Numbered from the stretch's first letter, positions 42,198-54,736 are shown. The stretch is 64,000 bases of DNA from Vigna angularis (GCF_016808095.1 NC_068975.1:37470001-37534000); one strand, 5' to 3'. Notes: generated from the letters alone by a model not told the origin. Made by a program: numbers and translations.

Positions 42198-45100
42198 ATG
42201 CTTCCGGCACTCTCTCAATTCAAGATTAACCATGTCGGGGCTAAATGCTCCCCTAACCCTATTCCCATGCTTCCCACGCTCTACCACACACGCAGGCCTT
42301 CACTTTACCGATCCTCTTCATCCTCCGACCTCAGGAATATCTCCGGCCTCAAAATTACCGCCCACGTCGAAACCGACTCCACCAGTCACTTGGAGCGTTG
42401 CTTCAACGCGCCCGTCGTTTCCGAGCCTGCCTCTATGAAGGGCGGTCAGTACGGCGCGTTCGGCGCCGTCACCTTGGAGAAATCAAAACTCGATTTATCG
42501 CAAAAGGAAACCTTTTCTAGCCCTGAGGTAACTCCTCTCTCTATTTTTAGTAACTAAATTAGGGTTTTCTTCCAAAATTTGTCGTTTGTATACTCTAGTT
42601 ATGGCTTTTCCGTGTTTACCGAACGGCACTTATACTTCTTTTGTTTGTTATGTTTATCAGATAGAAATATCCGCATGAGAAATAAGGTGTCCAGTGCTTG
42701 TTTCAGGGTTTTCAGTATACGAGAAAGTATCATTAGTTTATTTTTATTTTTTGTTACTTGTCTAACAGTGTTTATCATTTCCGTTGCTACTAGTGGCAAG
42801 TGTGGCTGAAGAACTTAGTTAGATGCTAGCGTGTTAATTGAGAAGACTGAAAGTGTTGTGTACCAGTCCTTAAGTCTAAACTGAGATTGGATTAAACTTT
42901 TATGCTATAATAACATTGTTGCCATAAAGGATTACTGGTTACCAGGGTTTTAAATCAGTCGTGGATGCGGCTTCATTGTGTTTATTGATAGTGTGGGAAA
43001 GCATAGACAAAATGCTTGCGGTTGTAAATACTTGAACAAAATCGTGGTCGTGGACAGTATTTGCAAAATGATTATTTATACATTTGTATATAAATTCTTA
43101 TACATGCATCTAAGATAGTAAAAGTAACCATTGTAACACGCATCTAATACTTAATAAGCTTAAATTCATAATTATAGATTTATAAGCATAAAGAGAGTCA
43201 ATAACTAAGTTGATTCCCCATATAGAATTCTTAAATTACAAACAATTATACAAAACAACTTATAATACTGCATTAGTTTTTAGTGCCTACTCCAGAACCA
43301 CTTGATACAAAACATCAGGCAGGTTGCAACTCCAGAACCACTTAGCATCTAAACAGAGCTGTATCTCACACAAATAGGGAGAGAAAACTGCACAAACCAA
43401 GGCAGAAAGAAACAAGAAGGAGGCAATGTTGCGCTTGGGAGAGAAGAACTCTGATGTAGTGGAGGGAAGCTCTGATTGGGTGGTTTGTGCAACAGAGTAC
43501 GGGGAAGGTTTGTGTGAAGTTGAGAAGACGTAGGTAGGGTGTGTTCTCATTATTTAGGACTAGGGGCTTGGGTTTTATGGGATTAGGCTTTTAGAAGCCT
43601 TTAAAGAGAAAACAAAATGCACGATTCCACAATTATGTATGTTATAAAACCGCATCAACATTAGTCTTGTTTCTTGATTCTTAGCTATTTTTTGAACATC
43701 CACCTTTCGCTCTAAGCCCCTCCCTATGCATCTCCAATTAATATTTTAATTTCAGGTGCATAATGTACTGGCCAGAAGTTATATAGAGAGGAAACGTCTC
43801 CGTTCTTCCTTCTATGTTATCTCCTGACTTTATTAACTTGTAATGGGAGTCTATACAAGACCAGACTGGTCAGTAGGTGATGCTATGCTGGATCCTTTTA
43901 ATGTTGTTGATTATGAATGCGTAAAAATGATGATATTTAGTCTAATATTACTGTTTGGTTTAAACTCTGTATTTCAGTATTTCGTACATGGCCTATGTAT
44001 GTACTTGGTGGATGGCGACTTGGATTACATGAGTGTTTTTTTAATGTTTTCATTAACAAGCTTAATATCTTGAAGTTCAGAATACTCCCAAAAATTTTAA
44101 ATAAACCGAGTCCAATGGTATTGTGTAGTCCATTTAGCTGAAATTTATTGTTAGTATTTGGAAATTCATTTTTGGCCTTTTGTTTGCAGCTAGCCACTGG
44201 GGGAGGTGGTGGAGATATTGGAAAGAAAATCAATCATGGTGGTGGTGATGGAGGCGATGATGATGGTGATGATGATGATTACTTTGATGACTTTGATGAA
44301 GGTGATGAGGGAGATGAGGGTGGCTTGTTTAGGAGACGAATACTTTTTGAAGAGGTTAGAAATACTGTTCATTCTATGTAATGAGTTTTTCCCCCTTTAT
44401 GAAGTATACAACTTCATTTGATGTTTCCTCTAGAATGAAACTCAGTCTGTCTTTGTTGTAGCTATTTGACCGAAAGTTTGTGGACGCTGTGTTAAATGAG
44501 TGGCAAAGGACTATGATGGATTTGCCTGCAGGGCTTCGGCAAGCTTATGAAATGGTACCATAATTTTCAGTTTAATTTTACTTGTTTAGTCCATTACGCA
44601 TAGCGCTGCATACTGAATGAAATTTGTTGTTTAGGGGTTGGTTAGTTCAGCTCAAATGGTAAAATTTCTCGCAATCAATGCAAGGCCAACCACCAGTAGG
44701 TTTATTTCCCGAACACTGCCTCAAACACTATCAAGGTCTTTCATTGGCAGGTAATTGGTTGTCTTGAAATATTTTATTCTAATATAACAACATTTGGGAT
44801 CTAATGCCTCACATTTAACCCCAATTTTTTTCTCCTGAAATCATTAGGATTTAATTTGACTTTATCTTTACTGATTCTATTTTAATCCAGGTAATCAGCA
44901 AGAGTTTAATTTGCAGTAATGTTGGCCCCAATTGTTATTTTATTATAGAGAATGAGTTTGTGAGTTGGAAGAATACTTTTGAACCTAGAACTAAGATAGA
45001 TTTTTTCCCCTTCCCCCTTCATTCCCATCAGATCTATTGAACTTTGAGCTTTCATTTTGGAGTGAATCTTTGTATAAACCACTATCTCGTATATTCATCT

Positions 45101-46317
45101 TTTATCGTGCAGGTTGCTCGCAGATCCTGCATTCTTGTATAGGTTTGTATTGGAGGAGGTAGCTACAGTGGGTTGCTCATTGTGGTGGGAGTTAAAAAAT
45201 CGGAAAGATAGGTGTGTTATACATTTAAAACCGTTTGGAAGTTTGTCTGGTATTCTTAATGATGAATTAAAGTAATAATTTTTAACTTCAATTTGAATCT
45301 AGGATAAAGCAGGAGTGGGATCTTGCACTTGTGAACGTGCTGACAGCGGCAGCATGCAATGCACTAGTTGTTTGGTCCCTTGCTCCTTGTCGATCATATG
45401 GGAACACATTTCGGTTTGATTTACAAAATACATTGCAGAAGCTTCCAAACAACATATTTGAGAAGAGCTATCCACTTAGGGAATTTGATTTGCAAAAGAG
45501 AATCCAATGCTTTTTGTTCAAGGCTGCTGAGTTGTGCATGGTTGGTTTGAGTGCTGGTGCAGTACAAGGTGCTTTGTCAAACACTTTGGCCAGTAAAAAG
45601 GAGGGAAGGTGTGCAGGGTTGAAACTCAACCTTATTTTTTATAGTATTCAATTCATTTAATTTTTTCATTAATCCCACGATTGATTAAATCACGAGTGCT
45701 AAATACTAATTTTAATCCTTGCATGTGTTGTGCCTGCAGATTATCTGTTACAGTCCCGAGTGTGAGCAGTAATGCGCTTGGTTACGGTGCTTTTCTCGGA
45801 ATTTATGCTAACCTTAGATATCAACTGTTATGTGGGTTTGATAGAGCAATGATGACCCATTTTGATGTTATTGGAGTTGCCCTGTTCTTCAGCACAACAT
45901 TCAGGTGTGGTTTTTTCTCTATCGAATAAGTTGTTCACCTTGAATCCATTTTACCATTTTAAGTTACATGGTAGAGGAAGAAATTATTTTTAAGATCTGT
46001 TTTTTGAAAACTTATTCCGAATTTTATGCAGGTTCTTGAACGTTCAATTAGGAGAGACTTCTAAGCGTGTATGGCTTGGAGTTGAGGCAGATCCACTGGC
46101 TCAGTCGGATGACCTCTTGAAAGTGTACAACAGGACGTCTGAGAATGTAGAAACGCCATCCTCAAAATGGTTTATATCAAAGAATGCGGTTGTTTCTGGG
46201 CTTGGCCTCCTGGGCATCAAACAAAGGAGTGAAGACGGGACAGGTGCAGAATCCTCAGCTCCTAAAGCTCGGCGGAAAAGGATTGTTAGGAAGAAGGTTG
46301 CGGCGGGTTCTGCGTGA
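42198..46317 (+). CDS. RETICULATA-RELATED plastid envelope protein (DUF3411), RER3/RER4-like
   Basis: Eight exons: 42198-42527, 44190-44354, 44462-44554, 44635-44750, 45113-45211, 45303-45608, 45740-45904, 46032-46317. All are GT-AG and phases close to 519 residues. The N-terminus is Ser/Arg-rich without acidic clusters, a probable chloroplast transit peptide. Exon 2 encodes a Gly-rich stretch and then an Asp/Glu run (YFDDFDEGDEGDEGG). The rest is the DUF3411 core with hydrophobic segments around NVLTAAACNALVVWSLAP, AAELCMVGLSAGAVQGAL, GYGAFLGIYANLRYQLL and DVIGVALFFSTTF. The C-terminus is Lys/Arg-rich. In Arabidopsis, RETICULATA-family proteins sit in the chloroplast envelope and affect mesophyll and leaf-vein patterning. 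Intron 1 is long (1.66 kb) and contains a probable repeat at 42950-43650. The subgroup RER3/4 is my recollection. Confidence 0.92.
42950..43650. mobile_element. Possible repeat insertion in RER intron 1
   Basis: AGGGTTTTAAATCAGTCGTGG-ATGCGG at the left side resembles the GGGTTTTAAATCGCGG-type ends of common plant non-autonomous elements. AAAACCGCATCAAC near 43648 could be a decayed opposite end. The insert accounts for most of the extra intron length. Borders and class are uncertain. Confidence 0.3.
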
Positions 46318-46666
46318 TGTGACGCTGTCCAATTTTGCTCTTTGCTACTTCTGGAGTATCCTTGGGCGGTTCACTGGCTGCTCCATACTAAGTTGGGGGT
46401 TAATTAGTGGACCAACATTTTTTTATCACATTAACTGAGATTTCAGGAGGGTTTTGTTTCTAAATTTTGTAGGAATTCTTATATTCATCGTTTGCGCATT
46501 GCTATCTGATTCTGTACTATATATTTCGAATCTATTGAATAAAGTAGAGCAAGTATTTTCTTTCACCTCTTGCTTGTTCTCGTCGTCTGGTATCCCGAAC
46601 GTAAGTTCTGAACTTCGAAGAATCTTGCCAATCTTGGATTTCATGAAAAAAAAATGTAATAAAATT

Positions 46667-46825
46667 ATATAAAATAGTAGTAAAAAATGGAATTATATGA
46701 AATAAGAGAAAAGCAGAAATGGGGAAGGAAGTGCGTGAAGTGATGGTGCAGGGCGGTAACGTTGAATTAAAGGAGTTATATGAAAGGGAAGGGAAAGGGT
46801 AAAAATGAGTTGAGTAATATCGAGA
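46667..46825 (+). promoter_or_regulatory. Compact promoter/leader of the first ELO gene with several uATGs
   Basis: TATATAAAATAG at about 46668-46679 is a plausible TATA box. Downstream lie an ATG at 46719 opening a 27-codon frame that ends at 46802, an ATG at 46780 opening a long frame overlapping the ELO start, and a minimal ATGAGTTGA at 46805. The main ATG is at 46826. The RER coding region ends only 508 bp before it, so the promoter must lie within RER 3' sequence or this gap. Confidence 0.45.
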
Positions 46826-47644
46826 ATGGGTTTGATGTCAGTGGTGGAGTGGTGGGTGGTGTACCAGCCAACAATCCTGAACTTCACATGGAACCCTCCT
46901 CACACACCCTTCTCCTCCCCTCTCTTCCTATCTCTCTCGATCATAACATACCTCTCACTGACTCTCCTCCTCACCTACCTGATCCCTCTCCCACTCATTC
47001 CTCCCCGCCTCCTGAAGCCCATCACCGCCCTCCACAACCTCACCCTCTTCCTCCTCTCCCTCTTCATGGTCCTGGGCTGCACCCTCACCCTCCTCACCCA
47101 CACCCCACACCTCCGCTGGGCCATCTGCTTCCCACCCGCCACACCCCCCTCCGGGCCTCTCTTCTTCTGGGCCTACGTCTTCTACCTCTCAAAGTTCCTC
47201 GAATTCCTTGACACCCTCTTCATCATCCTCTCCCGCTCAACCCGACGCCTCTCCTTCCTCCACGTTTACCACCACTCCACCGTCGTTCTCATGTCCTATC
47301 TCTGGCTCCAAACCTCCCAGTCCCTCTTTCCCGTCGCCCTCCTCACCAACGCCTCCGTCCACGTCGTCATGTACGCCTACTACTTCCTCACCGCCCTCTC
47401 CTTCCGCCCCTCCTGGAAGCGCGCCGTCACCGACTTCCAGATCCTCCAGTTCCTCTTCAGCTTCGCAATTTCTGCCCTAATGCTCCACTACCACTTCACC
47501 TCCGGATGCTCCGGAATTTGGGGCTGGTGCTTCAATGCCCTCTTCAACGCCTCTCTTTTGGCCCTTTTTCTTAATTTTCATCTCAAGAGTTATGCTAACA
47601 GGAGGAACACCGCCGACAAACGCATTCTTCACAAGGACTCCTGA
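46826..47644 (+). CDS. ELO-family 3-ketoacyl-CoA synthase (GNS1/SUR4, HOS3-like), copy 1
   Basis: Intronless, 272 residues. All four ELO signatures are present: KFLEFLDT at 123-130, the histidine box HVYHH at 146-150, NASVHVVMYAYY at 175-186 and FQILQF at 204-209. About seven hydrophobic segments fit a polytopic ER membrane enzyme. ELO proteins condense acyl-CoA with malonyl-CoA, the first step of very-long-chain fatty-acid elongation. Plants mostly use FAE1-type KCS enzymes, and the ELO branch is small and less studied. Codons are strongly C-ending, unlike the AT-rich surroundings, which creates long overlapping frames that are artefacts. A start at Met4 (MSVVEWW) is equally possible. A close paralogue lies 6.2 kb downstream in the same orientation. 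Confidence 0.93.
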   Translation: MGLMSVVEWWVVYQPTILNFTWNPPHTPFSSPLFLSLSIITYLSLTLLLTYLIPLPLIPPRLLKPITALHNLTLFLLSLFMVLGCTLTLLTHTPHLRWAICFPPATPPSGPLFFWAYVFYLSKFLEFLDTLFIILSRSTRRLSFLHVYHHSTVVLMSYLWLQTSQSLFPVALLTNASVHVVMYAYYFLTALSFRPSWKRAVTDFQILQFLFSFAISALMLHYHFTSGCSGIWGWCFNALFNASLLALFLNFHLKSYANRRNTADKRILHKDS

Positions 47645-49779
47645 TCATTCTCTCCAGTAAGACGCAATATAATTATTTATTTGTTGCATTTCAGTGACAC
47701 TGCTACTTGTTTCGTTTTCTTTCTCTTGCCTTACAATTCAACCCATGAAGCTTTTTTATTGTCTAGATTGATCATGTATTAGTGTTACAATTACAGTTTA
47801 AACCCTCATACCAGTTGTATGTTTCATTCTCCTCCCTGCTTCCAACACCCAAATGAACGTTTTCCTGGTACGTTTTGGCCGCCACTTTTGTGATAAATCT
47901 TGATAAAAAAACTACTACTTCAAGAGGCTATCTCTGGAATGGGAAAATTTTTCTGTTTCAACACAAATCTTTAAAACTTGCGTCTTTATTCAGTGTTTCT
48001 GTCTATGGTGGTTGGACTCCATCTTGAAACTCTGTTCTTGAGAAATTGTGCTTTGAAAATTTGACTTTTTGATGCATGCTGTCATCTTTTTGTTTCTTCA
48101 CTTAAATTGTGTTATTAGATTATTTGAATTTTAAAATTTGAAAGTTGCAGTGAATTTGGTTTTGAATAATATTTTAGTCTTTTAAATTACAATAAATTCA
48201 ATGTTAATCTGTTAAATTTACTGTATATATAATATTGACAGTTAAAAAAAACAGTGTCCGAAGTTTAAAATGGCTTTTTCTTCAAATTTGAAACCTAAAA
48301 TATTTACTTAAAAGAAAAATGAAAAGACTGAAATCAGATACAACATCCTTAAACTTCATACATTAAAAATGGAATCAATGCCTATGTTTTCAACGTTTCA
48401 GTGTTCACCGATTTAAGCTAGTGTACTATGTTGATGTTGGTTGTTTTATCATGTTTATATGATGTTTTTGGATAAATGTATTATTTTGCTATTTTATTTT
48501 GTGATTCAAGCTTCAACAGCCGTTCTCTTTAATTTTCCATTAGCTTTAAAATTAGAAGAAAAAATATGCAACCTTTGACCGTAGACCAAGTTTTTTATAG
48601 ATTCACATAAAGTTTGAGTTATAATTTTCTTAATCTCAAATTTAAGTAAAACTAATTATGTATTATTTGTTGATATATTATATTATAATAAAATGTTTAA
48701 TCCCTCACAATAGAAGACGGCCTGCATAGTTTATTCTACATTGTCAACTTTGATTATTTCATAGTCTATTTTTTTTTTGTCTTAGTTTAACATTTCTCAT
48801 CACTATGTTTTAACACGTTTAGTGAAATAAATTAATTTTAAAATATTGACCTAAAAATTAGGTTAAGTAAGACTAAAATTAAAATTATGTCCCAGTTAAA
48901 TAAATTTCACAACTAAAACAATTAACTTTTAATCTTAATAAACTTGTTTATATGATATTTGAAGAGAAAATGAATTTTGGATGGAATTATATCACTATAA
49001 GCTTTTTGGTTAATTTTATTAAACTAGGATAAATTGGTAAATCGTGTATAATAGTTTGAAAAAAAAACATATCATCTATTCCTCTCTCTGTATATATAAA
49101 GGGAATATTATTTTTTTTGGTGTACATATTTTCTTTCCAATTCTATCCTTTAAATAACTATTATTTTAAATTAAAATAATTGTGTTTTCATTTTTATCCT
49201 TTAAATGACAGTTAATTTAAATTTAATTATTTTTTAAATTAAAAGAATTATGTTATCATTTTAGTCTTTTAATTATTATTTATTTAAATTCAATTATTTT
49301 GTAATTAAATTAATTGTCTGCAATAAAAAAAAAAGAAACACGTGTTTTCACCTGTGGAAGTTAATAATGTTACATATTTTTTAAGAAAAATAAGTTTTAA
49401 GTTTGTGTGTTTGTTTGTATGTGTTTTTTATGTTAATAAATATATTATATTAAAAGATATTTAAATATATATTATATTAAAAGATATTTAAATATATATT
49501 ATTTTAAAATATATTTAGAAGTTAAGAAATACTAAATTATATTTAGAAGTTGAGAAAAAATAATAACATTCTTAAGTTTATAATTAAATTTTAAATAAAA
49601 TCAATATTACAAATTATTAATAAGTTTAGAAAGTCAATGTATATGTAAAAGTGTAAAAAGTAAATTTTGTAAAATTACAAAGGATATAAGATGTGAAAAT
49701 ATATAGAGTAAACTATAAAAAATATAAAGGATAAACTATGCAAAAAAAAGTTGAGTATATTTATTATAAATACAAATCA
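47645..49779. other. AT-rich spacer downstream of ELO copy 1
   Basis: Probably 3' UTR for the first few hundred bases. Beyond that only AT-rich DNA without recognisable genes. A small tandem duplication of TAAATATATATTATATTAAAAG-like sequence occurs near 49440-49500. Confidence 0.45.
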
Positions 49780-50760
49780 ATATATGGATATATTAGACTC
49801 ATATAATTAGTGCATCGACAAGTTTGTGTAATATCTAATGCTAGACTCGTATAATAAGTATATAGATACACTCATTTAATGGGTATTGTTACACTCATTT
49901 AATGTGTATGACAAACTCGTCTATTATGTATTCCAAGATATGTCTAATAAGATAATAAATAGAGTTATCTAATGTGTATTAATTAGTGTATAGACAAATG
50001 TGTGTTGCAAAACTCATTTAATCAGTGTATAAATATACTCACTTAATGCATATTCTTATACATTTATCTAACTAATGTATGTAATTACTTATTTTATGTT
50101 TTATGCACGAAATTCTTATCTAATTAGTGTATGGATAGACTCTTCTAATGTGTATTGTTAAATTCATTTAATTACTATAGGGACATACTCTTTTAATGTA
50201 TATTATAAGATTCATTTAATTAGTGAATGAACATACTCGTCTAATGTGTATTAATAAACTAGTCTAATCCGTGTATGTTGTTGGTAGACTAGTTTAATCA
50301 TTGTTTGGATAGACTCCTATAATGAGTATTCTTAAACTCATAATCAATGTATGAAATGTGTCTTTAATGTTTTTTTTTTGTTATATTTGTCAAGTGAAAG
50401 TATGGACAAACTCACTTAATGTATATTGTTAGACTTACATTAATAGACCAATTTAATGTTTTTTGTTATATTTGTTTAATCATGAATGTAATGACTCGTT
50501 TAATATTTTCTATTATATTCATCTAATTAGTTTATAGACAAACTCGTCTAATATATATTTCTAAACTTGTCTAATGTTTTTTATTATACTAATATAATCA
50601 ATTTATGGGCAAATTGGTCTAATGTGTATTGCAAGATCTATTTAATATTTTTTGTTATATTTGTTTACTTAATGAACGAAATGACTCATCTAATATTTTT
50701 TACATTACTCGTTTGATTCGTATAAGATAGACTTGTTTAATGTATATGGTTAAACTCATT
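49780..50760. repeat. Degenerate tandem array, ~48-bp period
   Basis: About twenty diverged copies of a unit made of two similar halves: ACTCATTTAATTAGTGTATG plus GACATACTCGTCTAATGTGTATTGTTAA-type sequence (written here as two parts). The halves share CTC-TNTAAT and GTAT. Phase drifts through small indels. There is no coding sense on either strand. It looks like an old satellite or minisatellite block in the ELO spacer. Confidence 0.75.
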
Positions 50761-50820
50761 TATTTATTGGTTACATCCGTTGGATGAAGGAATGTGTGAT
50801 TGTATTTTGTGATAAGATTA

Positions 50821-51320
50821 GGAATGGCAAAAAAAATTGTGCCTGCGGATATTCATAGATAAAATCCGCTATAGATAGTTAGTACATGTGGATATTTACT
50901 ATTCACGGGTTATGGGTAGCGGATATTTTAATATCCGCTTATAAACGGGTCGGGTGCAGATATTATGCTACCTGACTTATGGATACCCGTTATCTGCAAA
51001 ATATAAAAAAAAAATTTAAAATATATTTAATTTAATTTAAAATAAAATTAATTTATATTTTATTAAATTAAATTTAATTTAAATTAAATTTTACATTTTA
51101 TTTTATTTTATTTATATTAAAATTTACATATTATTTTGCAATTTTATTTTAAAATTATATAAAATATTTTTTTTAGTGAATTTTAAAATATCGATGAATT
51201 TTATTAAAACATGTGGATGGCAAACATATTATAGATAAAATTTTCATTTATGAATCGAGTTGCAATACACACTATTCATACTCGACATACCGGTTATCGT
51301 TACTATATAGAAGACTAACT
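50821..51320. mobile_element. hAT-like non-autonomous element, second clear copy
   Basis: It starts TAGGAATGGCAA, followed by GCGGATATTCATAGATAAAATCC-like and ATGGATACCCGTTATCTGC blocks (quoted in part), then an AT-only core with AATTTATATTTTATTAAA, then degraded subterminal blocks (ATACTCGACATACCGGTTAT). This mirrors the 21290-21716 element. No transposase. The right border is approximate. Confidence 0.55.
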
Positions 51321-52264
51321 CGTTAAAACATTCTGTTAAAAATCATACGTTCACATGATATCTTAATTTTGAAAGCTCTCTTTGAAACATGTATAGTTTT
51401 AAAAATTAGACAGTTGTTAGACAGTTGGTTTGATTGGAAGACGGTGGTTGAGCCTTTTATTATAATTAACATACATTACTTCGATGGGACTCAAATCAAT
51501 ATCAAAAGTATCCATTTTCAGATAAATCGATTACTTGCTATGATTTGAAGTTTCTTTAAAATTCGTCGTGCATATAATTAATACAAGTAACAAAAGAGAA
51601 ACAAAAACTAAGGAAAAATGAAAATAAATGAAAATAGTAACTAGTTGTAATAAATAATACAACACTTTTCATAATTTTTTAAAATTATTTTTTTCTCTCC
51701 CATCCCACAACCTACTTACATTTCATGATCTTCTAACTTCTTAATTAAATACACAATTCCATTTAGGTTTTTTAAATATAAATTCATGAGAAGTATAAAT
51801 GCCACTTAAAAGAACATAGAAGTGGGTAAAATTTTCATAATTAAATCATGTGTTTTTTTTTTCTAAAAAATATTTGATTTTTAAGTTGAGTTTAGATAAT
51901 GCTTTATTCAATTATTAGTATAAGTTATTATTGAGGTACGGAAAAAGTACTGTATTTACGATCCAATATACAAAATAGATTTAATCGTGATTTTAATATA
52001 CCAAAATAAATTAATTTTAAATTTGTTGTTAATTATTATTTTTACTATAAAATTATTTATTTCAAGGATTTTGAAATTTTTTACTAAATACCAGCAGATT
52101 TCACTTAAAGCATGTATACTTTTGTTAGTACCTTATAAGAAAGCATTTATAATAAAGAGGAAACTTGTTTTGATTCATATGAAAGTAAAATTTGAGTTAA
52201 AAAAATTGGACATTTTAAATGACCTCATGGTGCTCAAAATGAGGATTAATACTGCTCAATTTAC

Positions 52265-52310
<46 letters not shown>

Positions 52311-53884
52311 CAAATTTATATTTTTCTATATTACTAATGTTTTGTTTTGGAGGTAGTACATGAATCCTACAAGTGTATGGTGAGGATGTTTACTTATATG
52401 TTTAATTAACTTTGTAAAAGAAAAAAAATAAAGCATTTGAAGAAACATTAAATGTGGTATACAGTTTGGTTTAAAAATGAATGCTAAAAATAATAAAACC
52501 CAACCTAAATTTTGCTGTTTGATTGTGATTTTAGGATCATATATTCCTATTCCTATTAAATTTGTCTATTTATACCAAAGAGTTGGGAGAATTAGGGTTG
52601 GCTCTTGGGTCAGAAGTTAATGTCAGAGTATTAATAAGGTAACACACATGTATATTTATTTGACATACATTATAAAATTAAAATAGTCATTAAAAAGTAA
52701 TTTTTTGTACTGAATGTAAAAAAAATTGTATGTTTTAAATATAATTTCTCTTAAAAAAATATATTTTTGACACATAATGTCTTTTTAACAATTTTATAAC
52801 AATTTTTATGATAATTTATAATTTTTAACAATTTCTTTTATAATTTGTTTTTATAACAATTTATATGATAATTTATAATTAATCAATTTCATATACATAG
52901 ACCAATAAAATAGTTACAGTTAAAAAATCATTGTCCAAGTAGCATCAAACCATTTTCTGCACTCATTCATACAACACATTTTACAAACTTTCCATCCTCC
53001 ATCATCAGATATCTTGTACTCAGTGCGAACCCATAATGCAGTAGGTGTGTTACTGCAAAAAAAAGAAAGAAAAAACTATAAGATTACATAAAAAAAATTG
53101 ATATTCATAGCAACCCACCAGTACTAATATTCACTATGTGTGTCCCTTTCGAAAACATAAAGGGGGACACCTACTTTCTGCAGTGCCCCATTTTCATCCA
53201 CTTCCGCCATTCCATTCACTAAATAATCAATGATGTTAGTTGGTAGATGCAGATCAACATTTCAAATTTAAATATTCACTGCCCTATTTATTTATTGCTA
53301 TTCAATCAATAACTCAAACTATTACAATGCATGCTTCTAAAATCTACTCAAGTAGAGTAGTTGTTGTGAGAGTTTAAGTTGGGATAAAAAGTAGATATTC
53401 TTTACTTTAAAGCAAATAAACAGTAAGATGGTGTAACTAAACAAATCCTAAAAACCAGAACATGCTGCTGAGAAACTTGAAATGAAATGGCCACATGGCA
53501 TTGGTCTGAAAAACACTTGGACATCATTCCAAGTGTTAAAATATATCACCTTTTCTTCCTTTTCTAAATTTGAATTTGTATTATGTTATTATTATTATTT
53601 TTGAATAGTCAAGATCTCATGCAGAATGAGTCACTGTAGAGGCCATGCATTTGCTTCTGCTCAGATTGCCACATTTATTGAGCAACTTTACCAGCTGTAT
53701 ATGATCACTGTTCATTACTTATAGTGTTTCGGCCTACCCTCTCACACTGTCATATATACATCAAACAACTTCAAGCTTGCATTTTTCCTCCTCCAACATT
53801 TCAAGATCTCTCTCTCTTCTTCCCCAGCAGCACAGTACTAGGTTGTTTTTGTGTTGTGTTGTTGTGGTAGTTGAGTTTGAGAAA
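51321..53884. other. Spacer and promoter of ELO copy 2
   Basis: No gene recognised. A (TA)n microsatellite lies at 52265-52308. AATTTATAATTTTTAACAATTT-type blocks repeat near 52780-52880 (quoted loosely). The last ~250 bp should hold the promoter; CATATATACATC at about 53751-53762 is a plausible TATA box ~130 bp before the ATG. Confidence 0.45.
52265..52308. repeat. (TA)n microsatellite
   Basis: TA run with one CATA interruption near its start. Confidence 0.92.
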
Positions 53885-54736
53885 ATGTTATCATCAGGGT
53901 TGGATTTGGAGTACTGGCTAGTGAACCATCCTACCATAAGAAACTTCTCATGGACACCAGGTAAAACCCTAGGTTCCTCACCACACTTTCTCTTCTTCAC
54001 CATTCTCTCTTACCTTTTCTCCACCTTCATTCTCCCCCACAGGATCATATCCTCCTCCATATCTCCACAGTTCATCAAAACCATCTCAGCCCTCCACAAC
54101 ATCTTCCTCCTTCTCCTCTCTTTCACCATGGCCCTTGGCTGCCTCCTCTCCACCCTCTACCATGCACCTCACCTCCACTGGATCGTCTGCTTCCCTCCCC
54201 ACACCAAGCCCACCGGGCCTCTCTTCTTCTGGGCCTACATCTTCTACCTCTCCAAGATCCTCGAGTTCGCCGACACCCTCCTCATCATCCTCAGCAAATC
54301 CATCCAACGCCTCACCTTCCTCCACGTCTACCACCACTCCACCGTCGTCATCATGTGCTACATCTGGCTCCAAACCTCCCAGACCCTCTTCCCCGCCGTC
54401 CTCTTCACCAACGCCTCCGTGCATGTCCTGATGTACGCCTACTACTTATCCTGCGCACTCGGTGTGCGCCCCAGATGGAAGAAGATCGTCACCAACGTTC
54501 AGATCTTGCAGTTCTACTCCAGTTTCCTCGTTCTCGCCGTCATGCTCTACTACCACTTCACCGGCTCTGGCTGCTCCGGCGTTTGGGGTTGGACCTTCAA
54601 CGTCGTCTTCTACGCCTCTCTTCTCGTTCTCTTCGTAGACTTTCACAAGAAGAGCTACGGTGCATCCTCCAAGAAGAACAAACTCGCCGTTAAGCCTTCC
54701 AAGACCTTCTTTTGTTCCAATCACACTCTCAAGTGA
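53885..54736 (+). CDS. ELO-family 3-ketoacyl-CoA synthase, copy 2
   Basis: Intronless, 283 residues. The frame extends upstream to 53777, but the first ATG is at 53885. Signatures: KILEFADT at 124-131, HVYHH at 147-151, NASVHVLMYAYY at 176-187 and VQILQF at 205-210. It is collinear with copy 1 through almost the whole length. It differs most at the N-terminus and in a longer basic C-terminal tail (KKSYGASSKKNKLAVKPSK). The tail is Lys-rich, which could favour ER retention, but no canonical KKxx ends the protein. Same strongly C-ending codons and same orientation as copy 1, so tandem duplication is the simplest origin. Arabidopsis also has neighbouring ELO genes (At3g06460/At3g06470, from memory), so the pair may be ancient. 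Confidence 0.93.
   Translation: MLSSGLDLEYWLVNHPTIRNFSWTPGKTLGSSPHFLFFTILSYLFSTFILPHRIISSSISPQFIKTISALHNIFLLLLSFTMALGCLLSTLYHAPHLHWIVCFPPHTKPTGPLFFWAYIFYLSKILEFADTLLIILSKSIQRLTFLHVYHHSTVVIMCYIWLQTSQTLFPAVLFTNASVHVLMYAYYLSCALGVRPRWKKIVTNVQILQFYSSFLVLAVMLYYHFTGSGCSGVWGWTFNVVFYASLLVLFVDFHKKSYGASSKKNKLAVKPSKTFFCSNHTLK

Noticed and set aside
41999..42199. Minus-strand acidic ORF of 66 residues overlapping the RER start
   Set aside because: It mirrors the TCTTC-rich leader of the RER gene and has no recognised family; divergent overlap with the ATG makes it unlikely.
43287..43550. 87-residue minus-strand ORF in RER intron 1
   Set aside because: Within a probable repeat insertion; no conserved domain visible.
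47208..47480. Ser/Pro-rich ORF inside ELO copy 1, and similar frames in copy 2 (54086-54431)
   Set aside because: Shadows caused by the C-ending codons of the ELO genes.
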